Shown here: one piece after another, positions 20,320 to 29,452 of the stretch
Layout of the letters: each line of letters begins with the position of its first letter
How positions within the stretch are numbered: position 1 is the stretch's first letter
Assembly: GCF_003573695.1 (NCBI RefSeq)
Contig: NC_039359.1
Location: 134,379,939 to 134,443,938 of the forward strand
From: Papaver somniferum
Taxonomy: Eukaryota > Streptophyta > Magnoliopsida > Ranunculales > Papaveraceae
Reading direction: 5' to 3'
DNA length: 64,000 nucleotides
Notes under the pieces: generated by a model
What the model saw: the letters and a program-made list of their open reading frames with translations, nothing else
Databases searched by the model: none
Told to the model about the DNA's origin: nothing
Position numbers and translations under genes: made by a program

Positions 20320-21100
20320 TAACTACTACAGTTAAGTTGATCGAACTGCTGTAGTTCAGTTCAAAAGCAACTGCTGCACTCAGTTGGACGCAACTGATGC
20401 AGTCCAGTTTTACTCATCAATTCTGTAGTCAGTTAGACGCAACTGATGCAGTCTGGTTTTATTTGTAACTGTTACACTCAGGTTTATCGAACTGTTTAAA
20501 TCCAGTTCCTCAGCAACTGCTGCAGTTCAGCTGATCGAAGCTTACTGCAGTCCAGTTATGTTCGCAAGTCCTGCAGTCCAGCTGATCGCAGCTGCTGCAG
20601 TGCATCTTTGCTCGTCGCTACTGCAATCCAGCTGATTGAAGCTGCTGCAGTCCAACTATGTTCGCAGCTCCTGCAGTCCAGCTGATAGCAGCTGCTGCAG
20701 TGCAACTTTGCTCGTCGCTGCTGCAATTCAGCTGATCGAAGCTACTGCAGTCCAGCTGTGTTCGTAGCTCATCCAGTCTAGCTGATCGCAGCTGCTGCAG
20801 TGCAACTTTGCTCGCCGCTGCTGCAATTCAACTGATCGAAGCTCCTGCAGTCCAGCTGATCGCAACTGCTACAGTGCAGCTTTGCTCGTTGCTGTTGCCG
20901 CCCAGCTGATCGCAGCTGCTGCAGACCAGCTTTTCTCAATGTTGTTACTACCCAGTTTTGCTCGTTACTGCAGAGGACAGTTTTTTGTGTCAGTAGCAGT
21001 CCAGTTTACCGCAATCATAGCAGCCCAGTTCCGTAGCAACTATAGCGAAATAGTCTACATCGCAGCTGCTATCCTGATTCATATAACTATTGACGACATA
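20320..21100 (+). repeat. 100-bp tandem repeat array (CAGCTGATCGCAGCTGCTGCAG)
   Basis: Regular units start near 20528, 20629, 20729 and 20829, giving a period of 100-101 bp. Each unit contains two related halves (cagctgatcgaagc... and cagctgatcgcagctgctgc). Looser copies extend from about 20330 to 21070. No coding frame is shared by all copies. Confidence 0.8.
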
Positions 21101-21519
21101 TGAAGATCGATATCCTATCCAGTAGTACAACCAAGACAATTGGAGGTCCAACAACACTCAAAGTCTGTTGCCATATCAACTATTGAAGGATCACACCATT
21201 CCGCACGCAACTGCCACAGTTCAGTTTTACATCAACAGTTACAGCTCACTTTCAACACCACTCCGGTCCAGTGTCACGCTTCCGTTGCAGACTAGTTCAG
21301 CCTTCAATCCAGTTTTTTCATACAACAAAAGTTCATGATCAACTGTTGCCCGCTGATCTCCCAGTCACAATAGCCTCACTTGGGGGCTTCTTGATTGTAA
21401 TTTCCGCAAATAACAAGGGAAGTTTGCCAATCACCTCAGCATAAATGATCCACGCTTGGGGGAGAGTTTCGTCATTGACTAAGGAAAAATAAATTTTCTT
21501 AACCCCCAACAAGTTGGAG

Positions 21520-21534
21520 GTTAAGAGGGGGCGA
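21520..21534 (+). promoter_or_regulatory. Polypurine tract of the LARD-like element
   Basis: GGTTAAGAGGGGGCGA abuts the right LTR at 21535. This is the usual place for the plus-strand primer. Confidence 0.8.
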
Positions 21535-22068
21535 TGTTTGTACCATGAGTAAAATTGCCGCATATTGGGCCAGAATGTTACCTGGGCCACTGTTCGGCTG
21601 TCATCCAAGCATGCTAACCAGTCAACCGACGGAGCCCACCAATCTGCCCAGTATTACATAAAATTCAATGATCGGTCAATGGCCAAAGTCAATGGTAAAG
21701 GTCAACTACCGATCAACGGTCAAAGTCAACCATCAGTCAAATGTGAAGCCATACAGTTTCCATCCATATTACCGATGGTGCTGCCGCGCAGTTTCTAGCC
21801 AAATTGCCAGCGATGCTGCCGACTAGCTACCAGCCAAATTTCCAGTCGCACTTCTATCAAGTTTCAGTTAAGTACTGTGCCACACTGCCATCCAGTTTCT
21901 ACCCATGTTGTAAGCTGTGCGCCAGTCTCTACCCGTGCTATAACCATGCCGAACCACGTTAAACTCGTGTCTCTCATCTTTATGCTATTTTATGTTTTTA
22001 ACCTTGTTTTCATCAACAACACCAAAATCATCGTGTTTAGTACCCGGAAATATTTATGGGTACAAACA
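21535..22068 (+). repeat. Right LTR of the LARD-like element
   Basis: 534 bp, matching both ends of the left LTR but lacking its middle (a deletion of about 480 bp here, or an expansion on the left). Ends TGTTTGTACC and GTACAAACA; ATAGG follows. Confidence 0.88.
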
Positions 22069-22720
22069 ATAGGCATGATAATACTTCGGTATTTGCTCTT
22101 ATAGATGAAAACGGGAGATAGAAAAAGTTTTCATCATTCGGGAATGTTTGCTTGTGAAAAGTTGATTTGTATGCTTGTGTGTGTGAAGAAATACTTGAGG
22201 CACATGGTTGTGTCTTAAAGGCGTCGTATGTATGGTTGGATTGCTAATTTGAAAATAAATACTTCAAGTTGATTAATAATGAATTCCGGTAAGCCTTTCC
22301 CCCGCTACCAGATGTCTCGGTGCAAATCTTCGACTCATGTTGATACACCATGCTACGAGAAACCATATATTATTGATACATTGTGCCGCGAGAAACCATA
22401 TACTATGTATGCATGCGTAAACGATGATGAGATTGACAATAAGACCCATCATTTGTAATAACATTTTAGACTATTGTAGCAATCCATTTCATTTTTACTT
22501 TTCTCCTCAACACTACCGATGTCATTATGTTAGAATACGGGCATCCAACTCAAAATCAATTGGCAATGAGTGAAGTGGTCCAAAAGACTATAATCCGCAG
22601 GATCTTAGATAACCTAGACTCTCATGCGAGCGTAGGTCTGATACCATGTTGGAATACAAGCATCCAACTCAAAGCCAAATAGCAGTGAGTTAGATGCCTG
22701 AGTATTATAACCCTACATGG
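22069..22720. other. Intergenic DNA with TRIM-related fragments
   Basis: No gene is visible. Two fragments of the form TGTTAGAATACGGGCATCC (22528) and TTGGAATACAAGCATCC (about 22650), followed by aactcaaa(a/g)..aat, match in reverse complement the LTRs at 22838 and 22959-23073. They are therefore pieces of the same short LTR family in inverse orientation. Confidence 0.5.
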
Positions 22721-22739
22721 GTTATCAGCAAAAAAAAAT

Positions 22740-23075
22740 TAATTGATATCCCCCATCATTAGTTAACTCTCTGACTATATGGGGTATTATAAAAAATTAT
22801 AGCAAATTGGTTTTGAGTTGGATGCCCACATTGTAACATGGTATCAGAGAAGGTATTTGTGTATGTCGATCGAGTCATTTGACCGCAGCTTTATTCCGCG
22901 TCAGTGTCACCCGATTTCACGCGTGTTAGACCCAACGAGGATACACGTGATGGAGGCGTGTTGAGATTATCATTAGTCCCACAACATTGTGTATAAGATC
23001 CTGCAGTTTATAATCCTCAGGGCCACTACACTCATTGCCAATTGGTTTTGAGTTGGATGCCCACATTCTAATATA
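22740..23075 (+). mobile_element. TRIM-like miniature LTR element
   Basis: An LTR ending ..GGATGCCCACATTGTAACA at 22838 is followed at once by TGGTATCAGAG, the usual initiator tRNA-Met primer site. After an interior of about 120 bp ending GATGGAGGCG comes a second LTR (22959-23073, TGTTGAGATTATC to CCACATTCTAATA). LTRs of about 115 bp and an interior with no ORF fit the TRIM class. The left border is not sharp. A further inverted fragment lies at 23125-23165. Confidence 0.6.
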
Positions 23076-23351
23076 GTATCAGTGTTACGCCAGTATGAGA
23101 GTCTAGGTTATCTAAGATCCTCCGGGCATCCAACTCAAAACCAATTGGCAAGGACTGAAGTGGCCCATAGTGTTATGTGTATAGAGGCTATGTGTTTTAG
23201 GCAATGTGAGACTATTTCATCCCAACACTACGTAGGATTTCTGGGCTTCCAACTCAAAAATCGGCGAAGAACCGCACGACGGACAAAATATAATTAATTA
23301 TGAGAACCCCGTGCGAAGGACTAGATCCACATAATCCTCAAAAGAAATTGA

Positions 23352-23596
23352 TTGAGAGTATTGGAACCATCAATAAATAGACAAAAACTTCTGAAAAGGG
23401 CCAAAAGAAGTGTGCGTCTTCAGCAAAATCTGATAACTTCAATTACGGTGTTAGATTTAGGATTGGTAAATATGGATGAAAACTTAAAAAAAAAACTAAT
23501 ACTACAGTGGAAGGAAGATCCGGCGGACGTAGCATTGAAGGCTACCGCCGCCGATTGAGAAAGAATGAAGTGGGCACAGGTTAGGATCGAACCTAC
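23352..23596 (+). other. Unidentified short ORF region
   Basis: A 68-codon frame ends at a TGA near 23556 (KKLILQWKEDPADVALKATA). I do not recognise it. It is flanked by TRIM fragments and the direct repeat that begins at about 23597. It could be a shred of an older element or gene; evidence for expression is lacking. Confidence 0.2.
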
Positions 23597-23905
23597 TGAT
23601 ACCGACGTAGAACTAGAAAAAATAAAAATAAAATTGAATTTTATTGTTGAATGATATGATTTACACTGAGAACCCGTAGGGTATATATAGCGATACCATA
23701 ACTTGGTATGCAAGAATAATACATGTAAACCAATTCATACTAAATATAAACCTAAATACTTAAACTTTTCATATGATTTATTTGTTACCAATCATATATT
23801 CTAACACATTGTAACTTCGACATAGGTTTTATTTCTAACCTACCCAACTCATTTGGGACTAAAAGATTGGTTGTTATTTGGGACTAAAAGCTTGGTTGTT
23901 GATAC
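23597..23905. repeat. 300-bp direct repeat, copy 1
   Basis: The sequence from gaactagaaaaaataaa through gagaacccgtagggtatata and taacttggtatgcaagaata to gggactaaaag..ttggttgtt recurs at about 24676-24944 with high similarity. A further short restart at 23876-23929 leads into the inserted element. It resembles a short LTR or duplicated segment; TG...CA ends are not clear. Confidence 0.7.
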
Positions 23906-23929
23906 CAATTTAGAACTAGAAAAAATAAA

Positions 23930-24674
23930 GGCTTCTCTTAAATATAGCCCATGCTTTTATTAAATATAATCCACATAAAATAAGTCATTAATCTAATTAA
24001 GCGGATTCTTATAATTATTAACATAACCCATAAAATTTTACACAATTATAAATTATAAATCCCTAAATCAAATAAAATAAAATAAATCTAATTATATAAT
24101 TTTCATAATCAAACTTATGTAAGATTTATGACATAATTAATTATTTTCAAGAATACTCAATTTAATGTAATCATGATTAGGAGAAAAGAACATCATCTTA
24201 GAATTCTTTTGTAGAATTATAGTGTTTATGGAGTTTTAGAAAATTGATTTTTTGGAAAAGAATCAAAACCTTATTTGATTATGTTTCTGTTTTCGATCGA
24301 TATTGTTGTGGAGAATTTTTAAGAGAATAATTAGAATACATAACCTCAATCAATATCTGTAATCATGATTTAGAGAAAATACCATCATTTTAGAGAAAAA
24401 GTGAAAAGATGGGTTTAGTTTGTTTTGGGGAAAAGTAAACACTAAGGTTTATAATTGGACAATTTGTAAGAATTATGAGAGAACAATTAAAAATAAATAG
24501 AAGTATGATTTAGTTTGGATTAAAGAAGAAAAAGTTGGGGTTTATATTTTGATTTTGGGGAGTAGGATTATTAGTAGAAAGATTAAGACATGTTTGGTAA
24601 CTTTGGTTTTTCATTTTAGTTTAAATATTTTGGGCTATAGTTAATAAAAGTGTGGGCTACCTTTAAGAGAAGCC
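23930..24674. mobile_element. Small DNA transposon with about 33-bp terminal inverted repeats
   Basis: 745 bp. The left end GGCTTCTCTTAAATATAGCC (continuing CATGCTTTTATTAA) is matched in reverse complement by the right end (TTAATAAAAGTGTGGGCTAC and then CTTTAAGAGAAGCC). The interior is AT-rich with no ORF. Flanks are A-rich (aaaaataaa and aaagtaaaaataaaa), so a 9-bp duplication of the Mutator type is possible but not certain. It is a non-autonomous MITE-like element inserted into the second copy of the 300-bp repeat. Confidence 0.75.
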
Positions 24675-24675
24675 A

Positions 24676-24944
24676 AAGTAAAAATAAAATAGACTTTTAT
24701 TTTTGAATGATATAATTTACAATGAAAACCCGTAGGGTATATATAGTGATATCATAACTTGGTATGCAAGAATAATACTTGTAAATCAATTCATACTAAA
24801 TATAAACCTAAATATTTAAACTTTTCACATGATTTATTATTACCAATCATATATTCTAACACATTATAACTTCGACATAGGTTTTATTTCTAACCTACCC
24901 CAACTTATTTGGGACTAAAAGCTTGGTTGTTATTGTTGTATTAC
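24676..24944. repeat. 300-bp direct repeat, copy 2
   Basis: Matches 23597-23905 across aaaacccgtagggtatata, cataacttggtatgcaagaa and ctaacctacccc. It lies directly after the TIR element, so the element interrupts the start of this copy. Confidence 0.7.
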
Positions 24945-25028
24945 CGATGTCATTTATAACAAAAAGATTTTTACAAAGAGGATTTGAGCGTTGGTTTTTT
25001 GGTGGATGAATATAATTTTTGTTGTTGT

Positions 25029-25690
25029 AATAAAAACAAGATAATTCTGCAACAACCACTACGGAGGCTCGTAAGACTAGTGCAGGGGAGACAACATAAA
25101 TGGTTATAAGGTCTATGCAACAAGACTTGGAGGTGATGGCTCAATCAAAGGAGATTTTGACTACTTGTGTACAACATGATGGGGTCATCGAAGAGGCAGC
25201 CAAACCCTCAACAGAAATCGGACTGTTTATACTAAAAACAAGAAGAAATCAAGCGAAAAAGGTACTTGGCAAGTTCAACCTTGCTCCGATGAAAGTATGA
25301 ATGCGGAATTAGATGAATCTTTGATAGGGAGTAGAGAAAAAGAAATTAGAGAACAAGAGGGTGACAAGGAAGTCAGCGATGAAAAAATCACAATTGAATC
25401 TTGTGATGATTTTAGTGAAGAGTCGGAGTATGAAACAAATAATGAAGGTATGAAAATTAAGAAGATGCATGAGAACTCCAGAAGAAATACCTAGAAGGAG
25501 ACCTATGACTAAGGAGCAAAAGGTTGACAATCTTGTGAATGTTAGTGCTATATTAGGCGTTGGAGGAAAGAAACCCGACATGAAGAACGTATTCGGTGGC
25601 ATAGTAGAAAGACAATCCAAGCTAAACCCTGGAAAAGAACTCGCTAAACTCAATTGGCCCGGGATTACAAAGAATGATATGTAGAGGGAA
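25029..25690 (+). pseudogene. Unidentified decayed coding region
   Basis: Three short frames follow each other on the plus strand. They give charged peptides such as QQDLEVMAQSKEILTTCVQH, ESCDDFSEESEYETNNEG and PRRRPMTKEQKVDNLVNVSA, the last ending at the TAG at 25682. The order suggests one old frame broken by stops and frameshifts. The acidic and basic segments resemble retroelement Gag-type linkers, but I find no zinc knuckle or protease. I would not name it. Confidence 0.3.
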
Positions 25691-26325
25691 AAGAACCCCT
25701 ACTAGGAAGAGATAGACTGCCGTATTGGTTTGTATGTCTTTTATTTTAAGCTCTTTGGAGCTGGGAGGGAGAGCTATATGCCTTTGCTAGTTGTTGTTAA
25801 AGCTTGTAGGCCATAGTACCTTAATGATTGTTAAAGTTTGTTGTGGTACTCGATTTTATTTCTCACTCATTATAAATCGTGATTATGATGAAATGAAACA
25901 AAAATTATAATCACAAGAACAATAGTATTAGCATTATTACTGGATCAACCAGTAAAAATAAAACATTACAGAGTTACTACTGCAACATGTAGCAGTAGTA
26001 TAGCATAATAAATAAATAAAATAAGAAAAAGAACAAAAATTAAGGATCAGACGGGGAATGAATTTCTAGCTAGCGGAAGACATGAGTTGAGGAGGTTGCT
26101 CATTAGCTAATTAGATAATTAGGTGTTCATGGATTAAAGAAGAGTTATAGGTAGGTTTAGTTCTACGACCCATTTATTTGACAAAAATACATTGAGAGAC
26201 AATTAATCTTCTTCAAATGCTTCTTGCCGATGTAAGTTGATATTGAACTCCAGACCTCTTGGTACAACAACCATGGCCAATTTGACTGTTGGACACTTAT
26301 TACAAACTCTAGCTAATTCTTCATA

Positions 26326-26973
26326 TCATTGTTCGGTAACCTTTTTTTCAATCTTTTCGTTCATTTCTTTTGTAATCGCAGGAATACAACTTGCAGTCCT
26401 CATAATCCCACCTTTATGAATGACTTTTCCATCTTTAACATCTCCTCTTTCTCTAGGACTGTAGGACTTGGCCCTGCTGATTCTCCCATCCAATCTTGGA
26501 CTCTTTTTCAGTATCTCTCTCACGGCTTCAGCTTGATATAAAGCTGGATAAGCTCTGCCAAGGCTATTAAACTTTACACAAGCATTCATATGCGATGTTA
26601 ATGCTTCTTCTTTTTTTCCTCCATTTTTCTCTAACTCTTCTTTCACTGCTTCAGAACATAACCCACATATCCATTTACCCGAAAACTTATCGCGAACTCG
26701 TTGGATATATTGAGGTGTGCACTCTTCTGACATTCCACAGCACTCGCATTTTGCATCTTCAACTTCGGAAATCGGTGGAAGTTTTACACCATTTTGATGT
26801 TGATCTAGTATTGCCGCCGCAGATTCTTTGCTGAATTCGAATGAAATATCAGAAGTTGTTCTTTTCAATCCATCCATTGATAGTCTTGGTGGTTTGCAGA
26901 AGTTTTTGTTCCTAGTAGTACTAGTAGTTGTAGTAATGTAAGAACCGACTATCGTTTCTCCGTTCGGTGCCAT
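26326..26973 (-). CDS. DUF1677 family protein
   Basis: An intact single-exon frame. I take the Met at 26973 (MAPNGETIVGSYI) as the start, 11 residues inside the longest frame, because family members begin near such a segment; the upstream Met at 27006 is possible. Counting from that Met, the conserved core is at about residues 74-112: KCECCGMSEECTPQYIQRVR and GKWICGLCSEAVKEE, with Cys pairs spaced like a small zinc-binding fold. This is the plant-specific DUF1677 signature. Its molecular role is unknown. The C-terminus is basic and Ser-rich (RISRAKSYSPRERG). There are no introns, stops or frameshifts, so this is the best candidate for a working host gene in the window. Confidence 0.92.
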   Translation of the reverse strand: MAPNGETIVGSYITTTTSTTRNKNFCKPPRLSMDGLKRTTSDISFEFSKESAAAILDQHQNGVKLPPISEVEDAKCECCGMSEECTPQYIQRVRDKFSGKWICGLCSEAVKEELEKNGGKKEEALTSHMNACVKFNSLGRAYPALYQAEAVREILKKSPRLDGRISRAKSYSPRERGDVKDGKVIHKGGIMRTASCIPAITKEMNEKIEKKVTEQ

Positions 26974-27114
26974 AATATAATACGCAACTTCAAATGTAAA
27001 GAGCACTAGTACAAAAATGTCACAAATCTTCTTCTTCTTTTTGGTGGGAGCTAGAAATTTGAAAGTGGCTAAGGTTTCACGAAGAGCTAGCTAGATAAGT
27101 TTGGATGAAATTTT

Positions 27115-27155
27115 TCTTACTAACTTTAAGAACCCTATGAGCTTATTTATATGAT
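27115..27155 (-). promoter_or_regulatory. TATA box of the DUF1677 gene
   Basis: Read on the minus strand, ATATAAATAAGC lies at 27141-27152, about 170 bases before the chosen ATG. The leader between them is free of other strong signals. Position and sequence fit a plant core promoter. Confidence 0.5.
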
Positions 27156-27159
27156 CTGT

Positions 27160-28560
27160 TGCATGCTCTACCTGTATAGGGCTATTAGAAGGTTCGAGCA
27201 TATGTGGACTACTGTTAACCCTCGTGTTTGCTATTAATGTAGAAAGAAAAAGTTACTTAGATGTAGATTAGATCATGAAACCCCTGGATTTTTCATGAAC
27301 GAAAAGGAAATTATATGAGAAAGTAATTTTCACATTAACATGTAGAGATAGAGAAAAGTTGTGTATGTAGAAAAAAACGTATATAATGAAGAAAAGAAAG
27401 TATTACCACCATCAATCATCTAGTCAACTCACTTAGACCACACATTACAAATTATTTCTCTCAGTATCACTTACGAATTATCTTTTGTACCGTCTTTTAC
27501 TATTAATGAAGTCGACCAACTTGCAAACATTCTTTTTTATGGTTGTCTTCTAAATTCTGAAGATTTGGGGCCTTAAAAGCTGATTGAGAATTATTTAATT
27601 AATTTTGTTCATAAAGAGCAGCAACATAATAAACTGTGCCAATATCTACCAATGAAACAATTCAAGAAAAAAGAAGAAAAAAATGCATAAAGTATATCGA
27701 GCAAAACATGCTCGCATTAGTTGTTGTTTTGTCATGTTGATAGGTTTAGGAAAATTTTAATGTTACTGAACTTTGAATTAGTTGAATAAAATATTAAACA
27801 TCCAACAATTTTATGATTTTATACCAGTCGGATATATGAATTCTGATTTTGTGTATTAATGCGAGAACTGTGAATTAGGATTTGGGTTTCCCGGACGAAT
27901 TGATACAAAATCACCTGAAAGTAAAAATACACGAAAAAGCTTTTTCTAAATGAAATAAATATATGCTTGAGCTCTATCATTCACGGGCTAGCCTATTAAA
28001 GCCACAATAATAGTTATAGTAGTTACAGTTATAGCTTTTTTAGTTCCTTGGTTCTGTATTTCTCCTAACCTATACATATACATGGAACAAAAACGACTGA
28101 TTGAGATGATTGATAGATGGAGATGAAAAAGCATACCATAAACACGAGAATAAAAAATGACCATGCATTCAGAGGAGAGTTAGGCAGCAGATGCATGAGG
28201 ATGCCGACATGTGAAAAGTAGAACTAGCGCTAGTGTGTACATTATATGAGTCACAGGAATAAATCAATAAAGAAATAGTTGATGAAGCTTTTCGAATCAC
28301 AGATTTCCTGAATTAACAAATATAAACGAATGAAGAAGCAGCAAAAAGTGGAGTGTATAAATAGGTTAGTTCATTTGATCCATTGAATTGATATGGTTAA
28401 TTAGTTTGAGAGCGGTACTTAACAGTTAGGATGTATTATAAAAGTGACGTGATAGTTATGTATGCGTGCCGTGCATGTAGCTAGAGTTCCAAGTAACTAA
28501 CCATCTGATTACAATTTGCATCTTCCTGTGAAATGAAATGAGCACATGCAAAGCCCAGAT
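27160..28560. other. Intergenic DNA, no gene seen
   Basis: About 1.4 kb of AT-rich DNA with no ORF over 60 codons and no element ends that I can recognise. It probably holds upstream regulatory sequence of the DUF1677 gene. Nothing specific is claimed. Confidence 0.4.
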
Positions 28561-28589
28561 ATACTCACCAATAATTTCCCTCTCATTCA

Positions 28590-29100
28590 TCGAACCATGT
28601 TTTAGGGATACCTAAAATTTTCAGGCATACAAACCAATAATTTCATCTAAGGTGTCCTTATAAGTGGTATCTTTTAGGTAGTTCAATTACATATATACCC
28701 TTCAACCGATTTAATTACTAATCTACCCTTATCCTTAATATAAAAACCTAAAATCAGTCTTAAAAAAATCAAAATCAGTTTCTATATCACTTCTTCATCT
28801 CTCTAGCCGAACCCTTCCTCTCCCTCGCGAGAAAATTTTTTTCATCCTCGTGATTAATCGTCGATTCGCGAAAATTTGATCGTCGATTAAACTCAACTAT
28901 ATAATGGGGCGTACAAAGGAAAAGGCAACTGGTATCCATTCAAAATCGTCTTCAAATCCCTCAAGTGAATAAGAAGAACCAATTGTAGAAGAAGAACCAA
29001 TTGAACTTGAAATTGAACCACAAAATCAACCAATCGAAGCACCAACTCCTGAAATGAGGATAAGAAAGTAACTTCTACAAACCCAATTTCTTATTTGATG
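28590..29100 (+). pseudogene. First exon of an unknown, probably transposon-related gene
   Basis: An ATG at 28904 opens MGRTKEKATGIHSKSSSNPS, then a TAA at 28970-28972. In the same frame comes an acidic, repetitive stretch (EEPIVEEEPIELEIEPQNQP, then TPEMRIRK) ending at a GT donor near 29068. The leader upstream is pyrimidine-rich with ctctctagccgaaccc. Acidic N-termini before a splice site are frequent in plant transposase-like ORFs. No later exon can be followed because of the element at 29453. Confidence 0.35.
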
Positions 29101-29452
29101 TTTTTAATCGATTCAATAGCGTAAATTCCAAAAAACTTACGGTTTTAGACGGTTACAGAACAGGGTTGGGCGCATATTGTTAGATGAAGATTGACCCTCC
29201 TCATCCATTGAATAGGGTGAATTCTAAAAAACTTAGGTTTTTTAGATGAAGATTGACCTGACCCTCCTCATCCATTGAATCAAATACAAGTTTTTTTCTC
29301 ACTTTCCCCTTTTTCTTCTCATTTTCCAAATAATCCTAACTTTTTTTTTCTTACTCAAAATTTTTCATCTACACAAATTTATAACTAAATAATCTTAGTC
29401 ACTAATCACTAATCATTAATCATTAATCAGAATTGTTATAACTAATCATTAG

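Larger units (their letters stand above)
16822..22068 (+). mobile_element. Non-autonomous LTR element without coding capacity (LARD-like)
   Basis: 5247 bp with LTRs starting TGTTTGTACCATGAG and ending GGGTACAAACA, flanked by ATAGG (16817-16821 and 22069-22073). A TTGGCGCCGACTAAGGGG primer site follows the left LTR, and an AAGAGGGGGCGA purine tract precedes the right one, both of the Ty3/gypsy kind. The 3.7-kb interior has no gag, protease, RT or integrase in either strand. It is instead made of several tandem-repeat arrays. Such elements need proteins from a partner element. It sits 99 bp downstream of the LOX stop. Confidence 0.92.

Noticed and set aside
20320..21100. Regular spaced repeats resembling a CRISPR array
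   Set aside because: Units are 100-bp direct tandem copies without unique spacers, in a plant retroelement. No cas genes are present.
21536..22068. Right LTR of the LARD-like element as a separate solo LTR
   Set aside because: The matching left LTR, purine tract and the ATAGG copies at both outer ends show that it belongs to one element.
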